64,000 nt of DNA from Chrysophaeum taylorii. Lineage: Eukaryota > Sar > Pelagophyceae > Pelagomonadales > Pelagomonadaceae. A program made the translations under genes and the position numbers. The stretch's first letter is position 1, and every line of letters starts with the position of its first letter. Below the pieces are notes generated by a model, which worked only from the letters and a program-made list of their open reading frames with translations, was not told the DNA's origin and ran no database searches. The DNA lies in assembly GCA_029834535.1 (NCBI GenBank), contig JAQMWT010000323.1, positions 98,600 to 162,599 on the forward strand, read 5' to 3'. This document shows positions 60,006-64,000 of this stretch, one piece after another.

Positions 60006-61727
60006 ATGATGCGGTGTTGGTGGGTCGTCACAAACGTGGTGGTTGCCCGACGCGTGGTGCCGGTGTGGGAGAAGCCGACGAACTCGACGCGGCGCGTGCT
60101 CATGAGCAACGCGGCGGCGCCGCAACCAAAGGCGCGGCTAAGCCCCGAGGGCACATCGCACGAGGTGCGGTCGCTGCCAGGGCTGCCTGGCGACTGGAGA
60201 GGGACGCACTACGCCGGGATGCTGGGGTCGGACGACGCGACGGGCGGGCGGCTGTTCTACTGGTTTTTCGAGCGAGAGGGCGGCGGGGTCGGGGCGCCGT
60301 TGCTCGTGTGGCTCAACGGCGGGCCGGGGTGCACGAGCATGGACGGGCTGTTTCTGGAGAACGGTCCGTTCCGGCTGCGCGAGTCGTCGCGGTCCCTCGA
60401 CCGGCGTCGGTCCTCGTGGCACACGGTCGCGAACACGCTGTACGTTGACCAGCCGGTCGGCACGGGATTCTCTTGGACGGCGAGCGGCGCGTACTGTCGC
60501 AACGACGCGTGCATCGCGCGGCACTTCGTCACCTTTTTGGGCCGGTTCGCGCGGTTGTACGCGTCCCTGGTGCTCGCTTCCCCCGCGAGGAGCGTCCCCA
60601 TATACTTTTCTGGGGAGTCGCACGCGGGCCACTACGTGCCGCTTCTCGTCGACGCGCTCGTCGAGGACGACGACGGCATCGAGTGGAACGTGCGGGGGAT
60701 GGCGCTGGGGAACGCGTGGATCGACCCCTACAACCAGTACGACGCGAGCCGCATGGGCTTCGCGCTGGGTCTCATATCGGCGGACGCGTCGCGCACGCTC
60801 AGGTCGCAGGAGAAGACGTGCCAGGTCGCTCTAGATCGCAAGCAGTACATGAGCAAAGCGTGCTGGAATTTGCTCGACGACGTCGTGAGGACGAGCGGCT
60901 CCAAGAACCGCGACCACCTCAAGGCGAACATGTACGACGCGCGCGAGGCCGTCCGCTCGACGGCGCAGTTCCCTCCCGGCCACGAGCGCGTCGAGGCCTA
61001 CATGAACACTCCCGCCGTGCGCGAAGCGCTCCACGTCGATCCCTCGGCGCCCAAGTTTTACGAGTGCGCCAACCCTCCCTACAACGCCCTCAAGCACCAG
61101 GACGGCTTGGGGATCATGCCCGTGCTCCGCAAGCTCCTGGATCGAGGCGAGATCCAGGTCTTGTTCTATAACGGCCAGTTCGACCTCATATGCAATCACG
61201 TCGGCGTCCAGCGCTCGCTCTTGGCCCTCGACTGGGCCAGAGCCGAAAATTTTCGTCGCGCTCCCTATGTCCCCTGGATGCGACGCGGAGGCCTCCGACC
61301 CGCCGGACACTTCATGGAGGTCCCGGGCCTCGCTCTGCTCGTCGTCGCCGATGCCGGCCACATGGTCCCGATGAATCAGCCAGAGGTCGCGCTCGACATG
61401 ATCACTAACTTCATCACCGCGATCGAAAGGGGTGACTCCCTCGCGGCCTACTTCACCTCGCCGCAGTATAACGCGACTCGGCATCCAATAAACGGCGCGT
61501 GCGTCGACACCTGCGGCACCTTTCGGACTCCGCAGCCCGCGCTGCACAAAACGAATGCCACGCCGCTCTCCCCGAGTCGTTTGAGCTTCCACGAGGGGTC
61601 GCGCCACATTTCGGGACCAAATCGCGGAGGCACGCATGGCAGCTCCGTGCGCCACCCCGTCGATCGTCGTGGCGCCCACAAACCCGGCACCCGTCGCCGC
61701 CCGATCGCAGCCCCGGTCTCCTCGTGA
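60006..61727 (+). CDS. Serine carboxypeptidase (peptidase S10)
   Basis: A 573-residue protein with all S10 landmarks. 'LLVWLNGGPGCTSMDGLFLE' gives the oxyanion hole, then 'YVDQPVGTGFSW', Ser205 in GESHAGHYVP, Asp393 in NGQFDLICN and His452 in DAGHMVPMNQP. The family removes C-terminal residues in vacuole or Golgi (CPY/Kex1 types); dibasic (Kex1) versus general preference cannot be read here. The N-terminus (MMRCWWVVTNVVVARRVVP) is only weakly signal-like, so an upstream exon may be missing. The C-terminal ~80 residues are basic and low-complexity, without a clear TM anchor. Confidence 0.92.
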   Translation: MMRCWWVVTNVVVARRVVPVWEKPTNSTRRVLMSNAAAPQPKARLSPEGTSHEVRSLPGLPGDWRGTHYAGMLGSDDATGGRLFYWFFEREGGGVGAPLLVWLNGGPGCTSMDGLFLENGPFRLRESSRSLDRRRSSWHTVANTLYVDQPVGTGFSWTASGAYCRNDACIARHFVTFLGRFARLYASLVLASPARSVPIYFSGESHAGHYVPLLVDALVEDDDGIEWNVRGMALGNAWIDPYNQYDASRMGFALGLISADASRTLRSQEKTCQVALDRKQYMSKACWNLLDDVVRTSGSKNRDHLKANMYDAREAVRSTAQFPPGHERVEAYMNTPAVREALHVDPSAPKFYECANPPYNALKHQDGLGIMPVLRKLLDRGEIQVLFYNGQFDLICNHVGVQRSLLALDWARAENFRRAPYVPWMRRGGLRPAGHFMEVPGLALLVVADAGHMVPMNQPEVALDMITNFITAIERGDSLAAYFTSPQYNATRHPINGACVDTCGTFRTPQPALHKTNATPLSPSRLSFHEGSRHISGPNRGGTHGSSVRHPVDRRGAHKPGTRRRPIAAPVSS

Positions 61728-64000
61728 TTATTTTTCGAGGTGGCCACCCTTCGGACGGATTGTCTTTTTTCTTCTTTTTTCTGCGTCATCCCTCCTTCCA
61801 AGATAATAAACTAAGATGGAGTTCGTCGCGCGCGCGACCGGACCTCATCTCTTTTGTGTTGTTTACAGACAGGACCCCCAACATCAGGAGTGGTGAATGG
61901 AGGCTCAGTATGTGTACTTCGGTAATAATAACTATCGCGGGCGATAGATATTCAGGTGGTGGGGAATTGCGAAGCCAAAGCACATATGGCACCCACCATA
62001 GGCACTCGCGGTCGTTGTGTCCTTCCTCCTCCACAAGGGTTTTTATATATATATATATTATCATCGCTGATGATAAGCGCCTTCGTTGACGTCATCGAGG
62101 CGGTGGTGCCAAATCAATTTGAACACACGACCAAGTCTTTGAAAAAAGGTCGACTGTGCTATGAGGAGGGGGTGTTTAGTGCACGAAGGATGTGCGTTCG
62201 TTGTGGGGTACGACGTGCAGGTCGACTGCGAAGAGGGGGGTGGCGACCAAGTCTTACTTACCCAAAGAAGAATTGCACTGTGAGGAAGCTATGACACTTA
62301 CCCCTGCACCACGTCCCCATTATAGTTCTCTCATCCCCATTTCAGTTCTCACATGGCACCAGGTGCTCGTTCACGATCGAGCCTCTGCTTGACTTCGTGG
62401 CGACACCTCCTCGGCTTCAGTTCATTGCTACGTGTTCGGTTCGTTTCGTCTACCAAGTCCTCGATCGAAATTAAAGATAGCAAGCTTTCGCAAAACCTTG
62501 ATGCCTTCAGCGGTGAGCGACATTTTTTTTCCACCAATGGACACGTCGTCGCGAACATGATCATCACTACCGGCGATCACATTATCTCGACCAACGATCC
62601 TTGGACTAGCATCTCAGCATCTCGCTGCTCTGCAGAAGCATCTCGCTGCTCTGAAGAAGACTTTCGCGTCAAGCAACAACGTTGATATCCATGAAAACCG
62701 CGACATGAACTTCACGCGAACAACATGACAACCGCGACATGAACTTCACGGGACTTTCCAAGCGCATCACCGATGTCTACATGGGCCGTGGGGATCGCGT
62801 AGCGAACTTCCTCAACAAGTTCATCATCGGAGTATACAAGTTGCTCGGCATTGTACCTATCACCGAAGTTCAAGTTGCTCGGCATTGTACCTGATCCGAC
62901 GTACCCTCGAGTGTGTCCTCGCATTTGACTACGTGCATCGTGCTTCAAGCCTTACTGGCTTTGTTTTATCGTCTCGCGTTTCGTACCGACAACTGTGGTT
63001 GTACCCTTGAGAAGTTCAACACCAATCAATTTAGATGGCATGCACAACCACTTCCGCCGCGCTATCCGCCGCGTCGTCAGCCACGACTTCCGACTCTTCC
63101 AACTGACCTACCCTAGACGCTCCCCTTTCCGAACAACCTGGCTCTACTCGATTCCGACGCACTACCCAATGTCATTTTGGCGGCTGCAAGGATCACTTTA
63201 AGAGGACTGCCGCACGTTTCAACGTTCCTAGCTATTCCACGACAACGCGCTACCCACCATCGCCGTTCTTCTCAACAGCGCAGCACTTCCAATGACTCAA
63301 AAACACCCAACACACCAACCCAAACCCACCACCACTAACACTGCCTTTTCTGCTCCTATGCCTACTCCCACCTTGACTGATTCTAGTTCCACTCCGCCGC
63401 TTTTCTTAATACCACCATCTATTCCACCCCCTTCACCGCCTTAAACGGCCACACCCACCGTCTCACATACCCCCGATACTCTGTCTCATCCCAATCAAGA
63501 TAATTCCAAGTCAGCGTGTGTACCGCCGAATGTCTGATGCAAGCACATCAACAACCCCATCCCACGGAAGCCCCTCGTTTTTGTTTTAGCTCCCATTGCA
63601 CAGGCCCCTCGTTCTGTATTTTCCCCTCGTCGTTGCTCCGCTCCTCGTTCTGTCTTTTACCTCGTCGTTGCTCCCCTCCTCGTTCTGCATTTTCAGCTAT
63701 TCGTGGATCCACTCCCGTTGTGCATTTTCAGCTATTCGTTAATTCACTCCCCGTTCTACATTTTCTGCTATTCGTTGATCCACTCCTCGTTGTGCTTGTC
63801 GGTTTGGTAAAACCAGCGAATCACGTTCCATCGCACATTTCACCTGCCACAACTAAGCTGTGCCTCTCAATTTTCGCGTGCGCAGTTTCGTGCTTCCTAT
63901 GTGGTTGGATCGCTCATCTTCGGGATCCTGGACAGACGCTTCTTTGCTGTGTGATTTGTGGTTCTCCTTCACGCACTTTTCGCCTAGCAATACGTAACTG
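61728..64000. other. Gene-free tail of the window
   Basis: AT-richer than the rest, with no recognisable domain in any frame. It has a (TA)n tract at 62046-62059, a duplicated 'CAAGTTGCTCGGCATTGTACCT' block (two copies near 62828-62892), and a repeat cluster at 63592-63800. The frames at 62700-63200 look like decayed transposon sequence but match nothing I can name. Confidence 0.4.
63592..63800. repeat. Degenerate tandem repeats of CTCGTTCTGCATTTTC type
   Basis: Roughly eight loose units of CTCGTTSTGNATTTTC, alternating with CTCGTCGTTGCTCC or AGCTATTCGTGGATCCACTC. They look like a decayed minisatellite. Confidence 0.55.

Overview
This window looks like nuclear DNA of a eukaryotic, probably photosynthetic microbe. 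It carries genes for a nucleoporin (Nup62/Nsp1), Sec61 gamma, an ERp29-like ER protein, a kinesin-14, the SCAR/WAVE subunit BRK1, a vasohibin-type tubulin carboxypeptidase, 40S ribosomal protein S13, Noc1/Mak21 and a fused HisH-HisF enzyme. A tocopherol-cyclase-like protein, a DUF2358-glutaredoxin protein and ankyrin repeats of the 'HLEVLKWARxxGCPW' type suggest a heterokont-like alga, but that placement is inference. Coding DNA is GC-rich and intron-poor. Where introns can be deduced from frame continuity they are very short GT-AG introns, mostly 37-49 nt.

Layout. 1-0.8 kb: retroelement fragment and Helitron-like terminal debris. 1.2-8.9 kb: ankyrin protein, a GT47/exostosin-sulfotransferase fusion followed 31 nt later by a 2OG-dioxygenase-like gene, ERp29, Nup62 and a small membrane protein. 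9.3-13.9 kb (minus strand): LRR-IPT membrane receptor-like protein, Sec61 gamma, EF-hand protein. 14.5-15 kb: LINE 3' remnant. 15.9-26.5 kb: methyltransferase-like gene; a compact minus-strand trio (kinesin-14, bL36, tocopherol-cyclase-like) with 11- and 18-nt gaps; IQ-motif protein; DUF2358-Grx fusion. 26.5-27.5 kb: first full Helitron-like repeat. 27.7-34.1 kb: kinase with two cyclic-nucleotide-binding domains, Noc1, retroelement remnant, RING-H2 membrane E3. 34.1-40.3 kb: LINE remnant, hairpins, a small secreted or membrane protein, an EndoG-like nuclease and a broken WW-domain gene. 40.3-42.4 kb: two Helitron-like copies head to tail. 42.6-48.7 kb: vasohibin, FMO, fourth Helitron-like copy (minus), BRK1, CPPED1-like phosphoesterase. 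50.0-53.2 kb: GYF-domain nuclear protein with micro-exons; HIS7. 54.7-56.1 kb: degenerate transposon-like ORFs. 56.4-61.7 kb: unknown spliced gene overlapping a convergent sulfotransferase-like gene by four bases, RPS13, a cNMP-binding fragment, serine carboxypeptidase. 61.8-64 kb: no recognisable gene.

Most genes are unrelated housekeeping or cytoskeletal functions, so there is no single operon-like system. The most coherent local themes are surface-glycan modification (2.6-5.8 kb, echoed by the sulfotransferase-like gene at 57-58 kb) and a family of about 1-kb Helitron-like elements. Those elements carry a decayed PIF1/Helitron helicase tail, and one of them supplies the stop codon of a neighbouring gene. 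All splice models, family names and activities are read by eye from sequence; no alignment or expression data were used.
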